A stretch of 64,000 nucleotides of DNA from DATCLS01 sp035296625 (GCA_035296625.1 DATHAO010000034.1:1-64000), one strand, 5' to 3'; positions 25,506-33,638 are shown, counted from the first letter of the stretch. Translations and numbers: made by a program. Notes: generated by a model not told the origin, from the letters alone.

Positions 25506-26167
25506 GGCTCTCCTCCCCCTCGTGTCCCATTACCCGGTACCGCCCATGCGGCGGCGATCTCGTCGGTCGTGGTCACCGTGGCCAGCAGGGCGAGCGTGTT
25601 GTCGATGACGGCGTCCGCGTAATCGGCCGGCACGCCGCAGACCGCGTCGCGGGGCAGCACCACCTGGTAGCCGTGGTTCACGGCGTCCATCACCAGGTTC
25701 GTGATCGCCACGTTGACCGACACGCCCGCCACCACGAGAGTCGTGACGCCCAGGTTGCGCAGGACCGGGTCGAGGTCGGTCCCGCCCATGGGCCCGACCC
25801 CGTGGCTGCGGGTGAGCACGAGGTCGCCCGGCGCCACGCCCACCGCCTCGACGACCTCGACAGCCGGGGTGCCCGCCAGCTGCTGCACGGGCGCCCGGGC
25901 CGTGGCGGCGAACAGGCGGGCGTTGGCGTTGGCGCCCAGCCCGTCGGGGCGGCGGGCGAACGTGCAGTGCACGACGTGGGCCCCGGCGGCGCGGGCGGCG
26001 GCCACGAGGCGGGCCACGGCCGGCACCATCGACGCTCGGGCGGCCTCGGCCAGGGCCGGCAGCGCGGAGTCCTCGCCCACCACACCGTTCTGGATCTCGC
26101 TGGTGACCACGGCGGCCCGGGCGGCGTGGCCGCCGGGGGCCACGAGCTCGGCGAGGACGATGGCCAT
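25502..26167 (-). CDS. Isochorismatase-fold protein lacking the catalytic Cys
   Basis: A 221-residue protein with the isochorismatase/nicotinamidase fold: AAVVTSEIQNGVVG, VVHCTFARRPDGLG, GTDLDPVLRNLGVTTLVVAGVSVN and GYQVVLPRDAVCG. The usual catalytic Asp is E24 and the nucleophilic Cys of GVxTNxCV is A154, so classic amidohydrolysis is unlikely. I recall other actinobacterial proteins opening TEVQxGVxG, suggesting a distinct subfamily. Its 5' end faces the TPP enzyme across a TGAC-type operator, and TACTGT is 7 nt before the ATG. It heads the transcript with the LLM and probably TetR genes. Confidence 0.75.
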   Translation of the reverse strand: MAIVLAELVAPGGHAARAAVVTSEIQNGVVGEDSALPALAEAARASMVPAVARLVAAARAAGAHVVHCTFARRPDGLGANANARLFAATARAPVQQLAGTPAVEVVEAVGVAPGDLVLTRSHGVGPMGGTDLDPVLRNLGVTTLVVAGVSVNVAITNLVMDAVNHGYQVVLPRDAVCGVPADYADAVIDNTLALLATVTTTDEIAAAWAVPGNGTRGGGEP

Positions 26168-26174
26168 GGACCGG

Positions 26175-26180
26175 ACAGTA
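26175..26180 (-). promoter_or_regulatory. -10-like hexamer TACTGT
   Basis: TACTGT lies 7 nt before the ATG at 26167 and is adjacent to the operator at 26181. Confidence 0.45.
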
Positions 26181-26197
26181 TCTGACGGGCCGTCAGG
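26181..26197. promoter_or_regulatory. TGAC-N5-GTCA operator between divergent genes
   Basis: TCTGACGGGCCGTCAGG lies in the 57-nt gap between the isochorismatase-fold gene and the TPP enzyme, so one bound regulator could control both. Confidence 0.62.
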
Positions 26198-26211
26198 ACG
26201 TCGCGTCCCAC

Positions 26212-26217
26212 TAGGGT
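26212..26217 (+). promoter_or_regulatory. -10-like hexamer TAGGGT before TPP enzyme
   Basis: TAGGGT is 7 nt from the ATG at 26225. Confidence 0.45.
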
Positions 26218-26224
26218 CGCCGCC

Positions 26225-27805
26225 ATGGCGACGAGCGAGCACCCGACCGGGACGAACGGGGCCCAAGCGCTGATCCGCACGCTGGTGGCGAGCGGTGTCG
26301 ACGTGTGCTTCACGAACCCCGGCACGTCCGAGATGCACTTCGTGGCGGCCCTCGACACCGTGCCGGAGATGCGCGGCGTGCTGGGCCTGTTCGAGGGCGT
26401 CGTCACCGGCGCCGCCGACGGCTACGCCCGCATGGCGGGACGCCCCGCCGCGACGCTGCTGCACCTCGGCCCGGGGCTCGGCAACGGCCTCGCCAACCTG
26501 CACAACGCCCGCAAGGGGAAGAGCCCGGTGGTCAACGTCGTGGGCGACCACGCCACCTACCACAAGCAGTACGACGCCCAGCTCGAGTCCGACATCGAGA
26601 CCGTGGCGCGCAACGTGTCGTCGTTCATCCGCGTGTCGGCCTCACCCGCGGACGTCGGGCGCGATGCCGCCGAGGCCGTGGCCGCCGCCGCCGGTCCGCC
26701 CGGGTCCGTGGCCACGCTCGTGCTGCCGGCCGACGTGAGCTGGTCCGACGGCGGGGTGGTCGCCGCGCCGGTCCCGCCGGCGGGGCCGCTCGCCCCCGAC
26801 GCCGACGTGGTCGAGGCCGTGGCCAAGGCGCTGCGCTCGGACGAGCCCGCGGCGTTGTTCCTCGGCGGCACGGCCCTGCGGGCGCCGGGCCTGCTCGCCG
26901 CCGGGCGGGTGGCCGCCGTCACCGGCGCCCGGCTGCTCGCCGAGACGTTCCCCACGCGCCACGAGCGGGGCGCCGGCCTGCCCAACGTCGACCGGCTCGC
27001 GTACCTCGCCGAATTCGCCGCCGTGCAGCTCGACGGCCTGCGCCACCTGGTGGTCGTGGACTCGAAGCCGCCCGTGAGCTTCTTCGCCTACCCGGGCAAG
27101 GCAAGCTACCTGGTACCGGACGGCTGCGAGGTGCACGTGCTCGCCAACGACCGCCACGACGCCCCCGGGGCGCTCGAGGCACTGGCGGAGGTGCTCGGTG
27201 CCCCGCCCGGCGCCGCCGATCTCCACGACGCCGCCCGCCCCGATCTGCCCACCGGTGACCTCACGGCCGAGGCCGTGGGCCGTGCGGTGGGAGCACTGCT
27301 GCCCGAGGGCGCCATCGTGTCGGACGAGGCCAACACCTCCGGCCTGTTCACGCCCGGATACACGGCCGGCTCGCCCCGCCACGACTGGCTGTCGCTGACC
27401 GGTGGGGCAATCGGCGACGGGCTACCGATGGCGACCGGGGCGGCGATCGCCTGCCCGGACCGGCGGGCCGTCAACCTGCAGGCGGACGGCAGTGCCCTCT
27501 ACACGATCCAGGCGTTGTGGACACAGGCCCGCGAGGGGCTCGACGTGACAACGATCGTCTACAACAACCGTTCCTACGCGGTGCTGAACATGGAGCTGTC
27601 ACGCGTGGGGGCCGAGGCGGGCCCCAAGGCTCGCGACCTGCTCGACCTGACCCGCCCCGACCTGGACTTCGTGGCCCTGTCCACCGGCATGGGCGTGCCC
27701 GCCACCCGGGCCACGACGGCCGACGAGCTGGTCGACCAGCTGCGCCGATCGCTGGCCACGCCGGGGCCGTCGCTCATCGAGGCCATGGTCCCCTCGGTGA
27801 TCTGA
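26225..27805 (+). CDS. Thiamine pyrophosphate-dependent enzyme, acetolactate synthase-like
   Basis: A 526-residue protein with the three domains of POX/AHAS-type TPP enzymes. N-terminal CFTNPGTSEMHFV, then LFEGVVTGAADGYARMAGRPA, holds the catalytic Glu that activates the cofactor. HLGPGLGNGLANLHNARKGK is family typical. The C-terminal TPP motif runs from ADGSALYTIQALWTQ to YNNRSYAVLN. It belongs to the IlvB-like group near benzoylformate decarboxylase rather than true acetolactate synthase; no small subunit gene is adjacent. It probably decarboxylates a 2-oxo acid or oxalyl-type CoA substrate, but which is not clear. Confidence 0.82.
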   Translation: MATSEHPTGTNGAQALIRTLVASGVDVCFTNPGTSEMHFVAALDTVPEMRGVLGLFEGVVTGAADGYARMAGRPAATLLHLGPGLGNGLANLHNARKGKSPVVNVVGDHATYHKQYDAQLESDIETVARNVSSFIRVSASPADVGRDAAEAVAAAAGPPGSVATLVLPADVSWSDGGVVAAPVPPAGPLAPDADVVEAVAKALRSDEPAALFLGGTALRAPGLLAAGRVAAVTGARLLAETFPTRHERGAGLPNVDRLAYLAEFAAVQLDGLRHLVVVDSKPPVSFFAYPGKASYLVPDGCEVHVLANDRHDAPGALEALAEVLGAPPGAADLHDAARPDLPTGDLTAEAVGRAVGALLPEGAIVSDEANTSGLFTPGYTAGSPRHDWLSLTGGAIGDGLPMATGAAIACPDRRAVNLQADGSALYTIQALWTQAREGLDVTTIVYNNRSYAVLNMELSRVGAEAGPKARDLLDLTRPDLDFVALSTGMGVPATRATTADELVDQLRRSLATPGPSLIEAMVPSVI

Positions 27806-27924
27806 GGCCGGGGCGCGTCCCCCGGGAGTCGTACGCGCGGGGCGCAGCGTCCCCCGCGCGGGGTACGCGGGAACCCCCCGTAAACCTGACGACGAACGGC
27901 GCCGATCCTGCGCAAGCTGGGGAC

Positions 27925-28119
27925 ATGTCACGACGACCGGAGCAGAGACGGCGCCTCGCCCCCTCCGAGGTGGTCTTCATGACCTCCTCCGGCGCCACCC
28001 TCATCGTCACCGCGCCGGACGGGCGACCGGCACTCCGCACCCGCCTGCGCGGGGCGGTGGGCACGATCGTGGCCCGCCGCTCCCGCTCCGGGGCCTCCGA
28101 CCCCGCCTTCGGCGGGTGA
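27925..28119 (+). CDS. Small basic protein, 64 aa (uncertain)
   Basis: A short open frame of 64 codons, MSRRPEQRRRLAPSEVVF then MTSSGATLIVTAPDGRP. The start is rich in arginine and the middle would form beta strands. GC3 is high. No family is recognised and there is no clear Shine-Dalgarno or TASSGT box. It may be a real small protein or chance. Confidence 0.3.
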   Translation: MSRRPEQRRRLAPSEVVFMTSSGATLIVTAPDGRPALRTRLRGAVGTIVARRSRSGASDPAFGG

Positions 28120-28148
28120 CGGGCGCCAGGGCGGAACCGGACCCTCGG

Positions 28149-28198
28149 CGTTCCGGCGTCCCTGAGACCGCCATCGCGGCCTGACGGACGCCGGAACG
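28149..28198. terminator. 13-bp inverted repeat, long hairpin
   Basis: CGTTCCGGCGTCC pairs perfectly with GGACGCCGGAACG across 24 nt, and an inner CCGC/GCGG stem lies within the loop. It sits downstream of the TPP enzyme and facing the sufC 3' end. No U-tract follows. The 28120-28462 gap holds this and the next hairpin and no gene that I can support. Confidence 0.5.
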
Positions 28199-28263
28199 TC
28201 GTCCGAACCCAGTCCCCGGCCCCGCCCGCCGCCGTCCCACCCGACCCGGAGGCGCCGGCACCA

Positions 28264-28310
28264 CTCTGGTGACGGGATTGGTTGTTTCCCAACCGATTCC
28301 GTCACCAGAG
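28264..28310. terminator. 21-bp stem hairpin, probable bidirectional terminator
   Basis: A 21-nt arm at 28264-28284 pairs with 28290-28310 around the loop TTTCC. All pairs are Watson-Crick except two G-U. Its place between convergent transcripts (from 26225 on the plus strand and the suf operon on the minus strand) suits a terminator. U-runs are absent. Confidence 0.55.
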
Positions 28311-28462
28311 CGGGACGGCGGAGCGGTCGCGGCATCGTTGCCGCCCGGGCTGCGTGGCTACTCGCCCCCCGCCGCGGCCCGATCATTCCAGGTCGATGCC
28401 GTCCTCGGCGTCGACCCCTCGACCACCAGGCCGGCCGTACGGGTCGCCGCTGGCCGCGGGTG

Positions 28463-29326
28463 CTACAGGCCGGCGAGCGGGTCGGCGAACGGGTCGCCGG
28501 CCGGTCCGCCGCCGGGTCCGCCGAACGGGTCGTCGATCGCCGGGCGGGACGCCGCGGCCACCTCGGGCTCGCCCGCCAGCTCGGCGCCCAGCAGGCCCAC
28601 GTAGCCCTTCTCGTCGAGCTCGTGGGCCAGATCGGGTCCGCCCGAGCGCACGATCGTGCCCCGGGCGAGCACGTGCACGTGGTCCGCCCGCAGCTCGTGG
28701 AGCAGCCGGGCGTAGTGGGTGATGGCCAGCACTCCGAGCCCGAACTCCTCGGTCGCGGCCTCCACCCGGCGGGCGCAGGCCCGCAGGGCGTCGACGTCGA
28801 GACCCGAGTCCAGCTCGTCGAGCAGGGCGATCGCCGGGCGGAGCACGCCCAACTGCAGCGTCTCGTTCTTCTTCTTCTCGCCACCCGACAGGTCGACGTT
28901 GACCGGCCGCGTCAGCAGCCGGGGGTCGAGCGCGAGGCGCTCGGCCTCCGCCACGATCGACGCGCCCACGGCGGCCACCTCACGCCCGCCGGCCTGGGCC
29001 GCCGTCTCGAGCAGGTCGGTCAGCGACACGCCGGGCACCTCGGTCGGGTACTGCATGGCGAGGAACAGCCCGGCATGCGCCCGCTCGAACGGCGACAGCG
29101 CCAGCAGGTCGACGCCGTCGAGCGTGGCGGAGCCGCCCAGCACCTCGTAGCCCGGTCGCCCCGTCAGGACGTGGGCCAGCGTCGACTTGCCCGATCCGTT
29201 CGGGCCCATGACGGCGTGCACCTCTCCCGAGTGGATCGTCAGGTCGATGCCGCGGAGGATCTCCTTGCCCGAGACGCCGGCGCGCAGGCCGCGGATCTCG
29301 AGCACGTGATCGGTCTGGTCACTCAT
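28463..29326 (-). CDS. sufC: SufC, Fe-S cluster assembly ATPase
   Basis: The ABC-type ATPase of the SufBCD scaffold. Walker A is GPNGSGKST (41-49), the signature is LSGGEKKKNE, Walker B is IALLDELDSGLD and the H-loop is ITHYARLL. The protein is 287 residues, with about 30 extra Gly/Pro/Asp-rich residues at the C-terminus (DDPFGGPGGG, then DPFADPLAGL) beyond the usual SufC end. Its start overlaps the Rieske gene by 8 nt. It is the last suf gene here; sufS and sufU are not adjacent. Confidence 0.95.
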   Translation of the reverse strand: MSDQTDHVLEIRGLRAGVSGKEILRGIDLTIHSGEVHAVMGPNGSGKSTLAHVLTGRPGYEVLGGSATLDGVDLLALSPFERAHAGLFLAMQYPTEVPGVSLTDLLETAAQAGGREVAAVGASIVAEAERLALDPRLLTRPVNVDLSGGEKKKNETLQLGVLRPAIALLDELDSGLDVDALRACARRVEAATEEFGLGVLAITHYARLLHELRADHVHVLARGTIVRSGGPDLAHELDEKGYVGLLGAELAGEPEVAAASRPAIDDPFGGPGGGPAGDPFADPLAGL

Positions 29327-29639
29327 CGATGATCACCACGATGTCGTCGCCCTCGACGCGGATGTCGTAGACGGGTACGGGCCGGGTGGCCGGCAGGGTC
29401 AGGGCCTCGCCGCTCTCGAGCGCGAACTCGCTGCCGTGCTTCCAGCACTCGATCGTGCGCTCCTCGGCGTCGACCTCGCCCTCGGCCAGGGAGATGTTCT
29501 GGTGCGAGCAGACGTCGCCGATGGCGTAGACGTCGTCGTCGATGCGGACGACGGCCACGGGCCTCCCGGCCACCTCGAAGCGCCGGGCCGTGCCGGGCTC
29601 GAGGTCGGACAGGCGGCCGATGGTCTCCTTGGCGGCCAT
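29319..29639 (-). CDS. Rieske [2Fe-2S] ferredoxin in the suf operon
   Basis: A 106-residue Rieske protein. Cluster ligands are C44 and H46 (CSH) and C65 and H68 (CWKH). The spacing fits soluble ring-hydroxylase type ferredoxins. Placement between sufD and sufC, with a TGATG overlap to sufD and an 8-nt overlap to sufC, argues for a role in or as a client of cluster assembly. Rieske genes within suf operons occur in several actinobacteria. Confidence 0.9.
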   Translation of the reverse strand: MAAKETIGRLSDLEPGTARRFEVAGRPVAVVRIDDDVYAIGDVCSHQNISLAEGEVDAEERTIECWKHGSEFALESGEALTLPATRPVPVYDIRVEGDDIVVIIDE

Positions 29640-30943
29640 CAGCCGGCGCTCGCGATCTGGGCCGCCCGGCGGAACTTGGCGGCCACCGTGGCGCGCACCA
29701 CCGGCAGGATGGCGGGCACGGGCAGGCGGGTCAGCACCTCGTCGAAAAAACCCGTGACGATGAGCCGCTCGGCCACCTCGGCCGGCACGCCCCGGCTCTC
29801 GAGGTAGAAGCGCTGCTCCTCGTCGACCGGCCCGACGGCCGAGGCATGGCTGCAGTGCACGTCGTTGTTCTCGATCACGAGGTTCGGGACCGACTCGGCC
29901 CACGCCCCCTCGGAGAGCTTGATGTTGCGGTTCGTCTGGAAGGCGTTCGTGCCCCGTGCATCCTTCCCGACCCGGATGAGGCCCGTGTAGACCGACCGGG
30001 ACCGTCCGCCGACGGCGCCCTTGAACAGCAGATTCGAGGTGCAGTCGGGCGCCACGTGGGTCTGGAACGTGCGGAAGTCGAGCGTCTGGTCCGCCTCGCC
30101 GAAGTAGACCGCGTCGAGCTCGCCGGTGGCGCCCCGGCCGAGCATGCGGCAGTCGGTGCGCAGGCGGGCGTAGTCGCCGCCGAACGCGATGCTGGTCGAG
30201 CGCAGCGTCGACTCGACGCCGAGCGCCGACGCCTGCAGGCCCACCTGCCAGGTGGCCATGCCCAGCTGCTGGACGGTGACGTGGCCCACGCGGGCGGCAC
30301 GGCCGGCGAGGATCTCGGTGACCGGCACGACGAGCGACGGTGCCCGGTCGGAGGCCTGGATCTCCAAAACGGACACCTCGGCGTCGTCGTCGGCGGCCAC
30401 GACGAGGCGGGGGAACGTGGCCACGCGGGGCCCGTCGCCGTCGCCGCCCTCGGTGAGGTGCGACACCACGACGGGGGCGTCGACGGCCATGCCGGCGGGC
30501 ACGCGCACGACGACGGGCTCGGCGACGAACGCGTCGTTGAGCAGCGTGAAGGCGTCGGCGGCCTCGCCGACCACCTGGCCGACGACGTCGACGTCCGCGT
30601 CGGTGGCGACGCCGACCCGCAGGCCCTTGGCGGCGAGGTCGTCGCGCACCGCGGCGTGGACCACGTGCCCGTTGCGGACCAGCACGGTGGCAGCCGGCAC
30701 GCCGGCGGCGTCCGCCACGACGCCCAGGGCCGGGGCGGCACCGGTGTCGGCGCCCGAGGGCACGGCGCTGACCGGGGCGTAGGCGTCGAGGTCCAGCTCG
30801 TCGATGCGGCTGTAGCGCCACACCTCGGCCTCGGTCGAGGGCATCTCGGCGGTGGCGAACGCCTCGGCGGCCGGCCCCCGGCGCTCGCGCAGCCAGGCCG
30901 GACCGACGAGCGCGGTGGCGACATCGGGGGTGAAGCTGGTCAG
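29639..30943 (-). CDS. sufD: SufD, Fe-S cluster scaffold subunit (CTG start proposed)
   Basis: The SufD partner of SufB in the Fe-S scaffold, about 434 residues. The C-terminal half has the beta-helix core LDFRTFQTHVAPDCTSNLLFK and GTNAFQTNRNIKLSEG with ENNDVHCSHASAVG. The first ATG (30844) would cut the conserved N-terminus: upstream in frame lies WLRERRGPAAEAF, then WRYS, as SufD proteins have. No ATG, GTG or TTG exists in that stretch. A CTG at 30943 lies 6 nt after AAAGGA (30950-30955), so I place the start there. The protein would begin with LTSFTPDVATALVG. Confidence 0.88.
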   Translation of the reverse strand: MTSFTPDVATALVGPAWLRERRGPAAEAFATAEMPSTEAEVWRYSRIDELDLDAYAPVSAVPSGADTGAAPALGVVADAAGVPAATVLVRNGHVVHAAVRDDLAAKGLRVGVATDADVDVVGQVVGEAADAFTLLNDAFVAEPVVVRVPAGMAVDAPVVVSHLTEGGDGDGPRVATFPRLVVAADDDAEVSVLEIQASDRAPSLVVPVTEILAGRAARVGHVTVQQLGMATWQVGLQASALGVESTLRSTSIAFGGDYARLRTDCRMLGRGATGELDAVYFGEADQTLDFRTFQTHVAPDCTSNLLFKGAVGGRSRSVYTGLIRVGKDARGTNAFQTNRNIKLSEGAWAESVPNLVIENNDVHCSHASAVGPVDEEQRFYLESRGVPAEVAERLIVTGFFDEVLTRLPVPAILPVVRATVAAKFRRAAQIASAG

Positions 30944-30991
30944 GGTCTGTCCTTTCGGGGGTGCCGCGGCGAGGCGGACCGCGTCACGGCG

Positions 30992-31348
30992 TCACTGACG
31001 GCGACGGTTCCGCCAGCGCCGCCACCGGCTGTCGGCGTTGCGCTCGAGCTCGACCTCGGCCCGGATCTCGGGCCCGGCGAGGTTCACGATGTCCTCCGCC
31101 TCGTCGAGGAGGCGGGCCACCGAGTCGTCGCCCCGGTTGAGGGCGTCGAGCGGCTCGTCAGGGGTGCGCGGGGTCACCAGCGTGCCGTGGGACCAGTTCA
31201 CGTCGGCCATGCGGCGCTCGTAGCGGCTGCAGTTCGCTGGGCAGCGCCACGGCGCCTCCGGAGCCAGGTCGAGGTCGCACTTCCGCACGGTCTCGCCGTT
31301 GCGGTAGGTGCGGGACTCGAAGTGCTTGCACTCCTCACGCATGGGCAC
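30992..31348 (-). CDS. Cys-rich hypothetical protein in the suf operon
   Basis: A 118-residue protein encoded between sufB and sufD. Four cysteines, C7, C24, C36 and C40 (EECKHF, VRKCDL, WRCPANC), could bind a metal or Fe-S cluster. The rest is charged and ends in an Arg-rich tail (WRRWRNRRRQ). AGGA lies 7 nt before the GTG at 31348, and an ATG follows two codons later. The family is not one I know. Its position suggests an accessory role in cluster assembly. Confidence 0.72.
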   Translation of the reverse strand: MPMREECKHFESRTYRNGETVRKCDLDLAPEAPWRCPANCSRYERRMADVNWSHGTLVTPRTPDEPLDALNRGDDSVARLLDEAEDIVNLAGPEIRAEVELERNADSRWRRWRNRRRQ

Positions 31349-31399
31349 GTGTTGATCCTACGGCTGAGCTGGTCGATCGCGGTGTCGGTGCCGCCGGCC

Positions 31400-32797
31400 T
31401 CAGCCGACGGAACCCTCCATCTGCAACTCGATGAGCCGGCTCCACTCGACGGCGTACTCCATGGGCAGCGTGCGGGTGACCGGCTCGATGAAGCCGCTCA
31501 CCACCATGCTCATGGCCTGCTCCTCGGAGAGCCCGCGACTCATCAGATAGAAGAGCTGCTCGTCGGCCACCTTCGAGACCGTCGCCTCGTGGCCGATCTG
31601 GGCGTCGCGGGCGCCGACCTCCATGTACGGGAACGTGTCGCTCGTCGAGTCCTCGTCGAGGATGAGGGCGTCGCACTGCACGTGGCTCTTGCAACCGTAC
31701 GCGTCGTCCTCGACCCGGACGAGGCCGCGATACGACGTGCGGCCACCGTCCTTCGAGATCGACTTCGACACGATCTTCGAGGTGGTCTCGGGGGCGGCGT
31801 GCACCATCTTGGCGCCGGCGTCCTGGTGCTGGCCGGGACCGGCGTAGGCCACCGACAGGACCTCACCGGTGGCCTTGGGCCCGACCATGTACACGGCGGG
31901 GTACTTCATGGTGAGACGCGAGCCGATGTTGCCGTCGATCCACTCCATGTGGCCCTCGGCCTCGACCCGGGCCCGCTTCGTGACCAGGTTGAACACGTTG
32001 TTCGACCAGTTCTGGATGGTCGTGTATGTGACCCGGGCGCTCGGCTTGACGACGATCTCGACGACGGCCGAGTGCAGCGAATCGGTCGTGTACACCGGGG
32101 CCGAGCAGCCCTCGATGTAGTGCACCTTCGAGCCCTCGTCCGCGATGATCAACGTGCGCTCGAACTGGCCCATGTTCTCCGCGTTGATGCGGAAGTAGGC
32201 CTGGAGCGGCATGTCGACCTCGACGCCCGGCGGCACGTAGATGAACGACCCGCCCGACCACACGGCCGAGTTCAGCGCGGCGAACTTGTTGTCGTTCTTC
32301 GGGATGATCTTGCCGAAGTACGGCTTGACCACCTCGGGGTACTCGCGCAGCGCCGTGTCCATGTCACAGAAGATGACGCCCTGGCGCTCGAGGTCCTCGC
32401 GGTTGCGGTGGAAGACGACCTCGGACTCGTACTGGGCGGTGACCCCGGCGAGGTACTTGCGCTCGGCCTCGGGGATGCCCAACTTCTCGTAGGTGTTCTT
32501 GATCGAGTCGGGCAACTCGTCCCACTCGTCGACCTGCGAGCTCGTGGGCTTGATGTAGTAGTAGATGTCGTCGAGGTAGATCTCGGACATGTCGCCGCCC
32601 CACGACGGCATGGGCCGCCTCTCGAAGTGCCGCAGCGCAGACATCCGCTGGCGGAGCATCCAGTCGGGCTCGCCCTTCATCCACGACATCTCGCGGACGA
32701 TGTCCTCGTTCAGGCCCTTCTTGGGCTTGAAGACGTAGTTCTCCTCGTCGGACCATCCGAGCTTGTAGCGGCCGAGATCGAGATCGGCGACAGCCAT
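31400..32797 (-). CDS. sufB: SufB, Fe-S cluster scaffold subunit
   Basis: The 465-residue SufB scaffold. It has SGGSFIYVPPGVEVDMPLQAYFR, EGCSAPVYTTDSLHSAVVEI and KMVHAAPETTSKIVSKSISK, followed by YGCKSHVQCDALILDEDS, all typical. The Cys of the GCKSHVQCD segment is the likely cluster ligand. It is first in the operon; the ATG at 32797 has GAGG 6 nt upstream. A promoter with an extended -10 is proposed about 90 nt upstream. No sufR regulator is present. Confidence 0.95.
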   Translation of the reverse strand: MAVADLDLGRYKLGWSDEENYVFKPKKGLNEDIVREMSWMKGEPDWMLRQRMSALRHFERRPMPSWGGDMSEIYLDDIYYYIKPTSSQVDEWDELPDSIKNTYEKLGIPEAERKYLAGVTAQYESEVVFHRNREDLERQGVIFCDMDTALREYPEVVKPYFGKIIPKNDNKFAALNSAVWSGGSFIYVPPGVEVDMPLQAYFRINAENMGQFERTLIIADEGSKVHYIEGCSAPVYTTDSLHSAVVEIVVKPSARVTYTTIQNWSNNVFNLVTKRARVEAEGHMEWIDGNIGSRLTMKYPAVYMVGPKATGEVLSVAYAGPGQHQDAGAKMVHAAPETTSKIVSKSISKDGGRTSYRGLVRVEDDAYGCKSHVQCDALILDEDSTSDTFPYMEVGARDAQIGHEATVSKVADEQLFYLMSRGLSEEQAMSMVVSGFIEPVTRTLPMEYAVEWSRLIELQMEGSVG

Positions 32798-32883
32798 CTG
32801 TGTCCTCTTCGTGGTGTGTCGGCGACGGTGCCCGGCGGGTGGGGGGAGCAGGATCCCGGCCGGGCGCAATTTCTCCTACGCCG

Positions 32884-32892
32884 ATAGTAGCA
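32884..32892 (-). promoter_or_regulatory. Extended -10 promoter candidate for the suf operon
   Basis: On the minus strand TGCTACTAT (TG plus TAnnnT) lies 87 nt before the sufB ATG. The -35 region is weak. Confidence 0.35.
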
Positions 32893-33054
32893 ATCCCCTT
32901 CGAGGACGCCACACCCGCAGGTCACAGGCGGTCCTGGACGACGGTGGCCGTGAGCCCCAAGCTCGGCGTAGGCGGAGCTGGACGCGCCCGGACGGCGAGA
33001 CCGCCTCGGTGTCGACGTTGCCCGTCCCCATGCCCACGCGCGCCGGCGTCGGGG

Positions 33055-33216
33055 TCAGCTCTTGTTGCCGGGCTCGCCCGTGCGGGTGTTGAACTCGTTC
33101 TTGCCGCAGGGGCACGGCGGAATCTTGTCGCCCTTGGTCACGTGGACCTTGGCGTTGCAGCTCGCGCAGTGGAAGTCACCGGTCTCCTGTGCCCGTTCTC
33201 CTGTCTTGGCCGTCAT
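33055..33216 (-). CDS. Small zinc-ribbon protein, 53 aa
   Basis: A short gene encoding MTAKTGERAQETGDFHC, then ASC, and later CPCGKNEFNTRTGE. The pairs CASC and CPCG, about 17 residues apart, form a zinc-ribbon or rubredoxin-like knuckle set. GGAGGGGG lies upstream of the ATG at a proper distance. GC3 is high. The function is unknown; such ribbons can bind nucleic acid or act as redox mini-proteins. Confidence 0.72.
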   Translation of the reverse strand: MTAKTGERAQETGDFHCASCNAKVHVTKGDKIPPCPCGKNEFNTRTGEPGNKS

Positions 33217-33392
33217 GGTTCGTCCCCCTCCCGGACCGGTTCGTGGGCCATGTGCGCCGCTGCCCGGGCGGCGCGACGGGAAACAGGATCAGAGGCACTA
33301 CCGACGGCCCGACGAGGCCCTGTCGGCCGGATCCGCTCTGCCAGCGCCTCGGACCCCGAGCGCGGGAGAAACGATGCGGGGTCCAGCGACGC

Positions 33393-33569
33393 CTACCACC
33401 AGCTGATGGACCGGCGGCGGCGTCCGGCCGACCGGCCCCCACCTCGGCGGCGGGAACGGGTGAGGTCGCCGCTGCGGCGGGGCGCCCGCCGACTCTCGAG
33501 CCGCTTCCAGCCTCGTCGCTTGGCGTTCCAGCGAATCATGGATACCCAGCGTAGTGGAACCACCTCCTT
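33393..33569 (-). other. Unassigned strong Shine-Dalgarno with short candidate frames
   Basis: AAGGAGGTGG (33560-33569 on the minus strand) is an excellent anti-SD match with no assigned gene. A CTG at 33549 opens an 83-codon frame to 33298 beginning LGIHDSLERQATRLEAARES. An ATG at 33539 opens a 48-codon Arg/Trp-rich frame to 33393. Neither has a known family. Otherwise I see nothing firm in 33217-33638. Confidence 0.3.
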
Positions 33570-33638
33570 ACGTTCAGGAAACGCGGGGGCCTCTGACGGC
33601 CGACGGTGGACGCGTGCCGGTGCCACCGGAGCCGATGG

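Noticed and set aside
29846..32887. A 1013-codon open frame on the plus strand
   Set aside because: It is antisense to the suf genes; its composition (His/Arg/Val repeats) is that of a GC-rich shadow frame.
33555..33575. CCACCTCCTTAC resembles the 3' end of 16S rRNA
   Set aside because: Flanking bases lack the conserved 16S helix; it is simply the complement of a strong Shine-Dalgarno on the minus strand.
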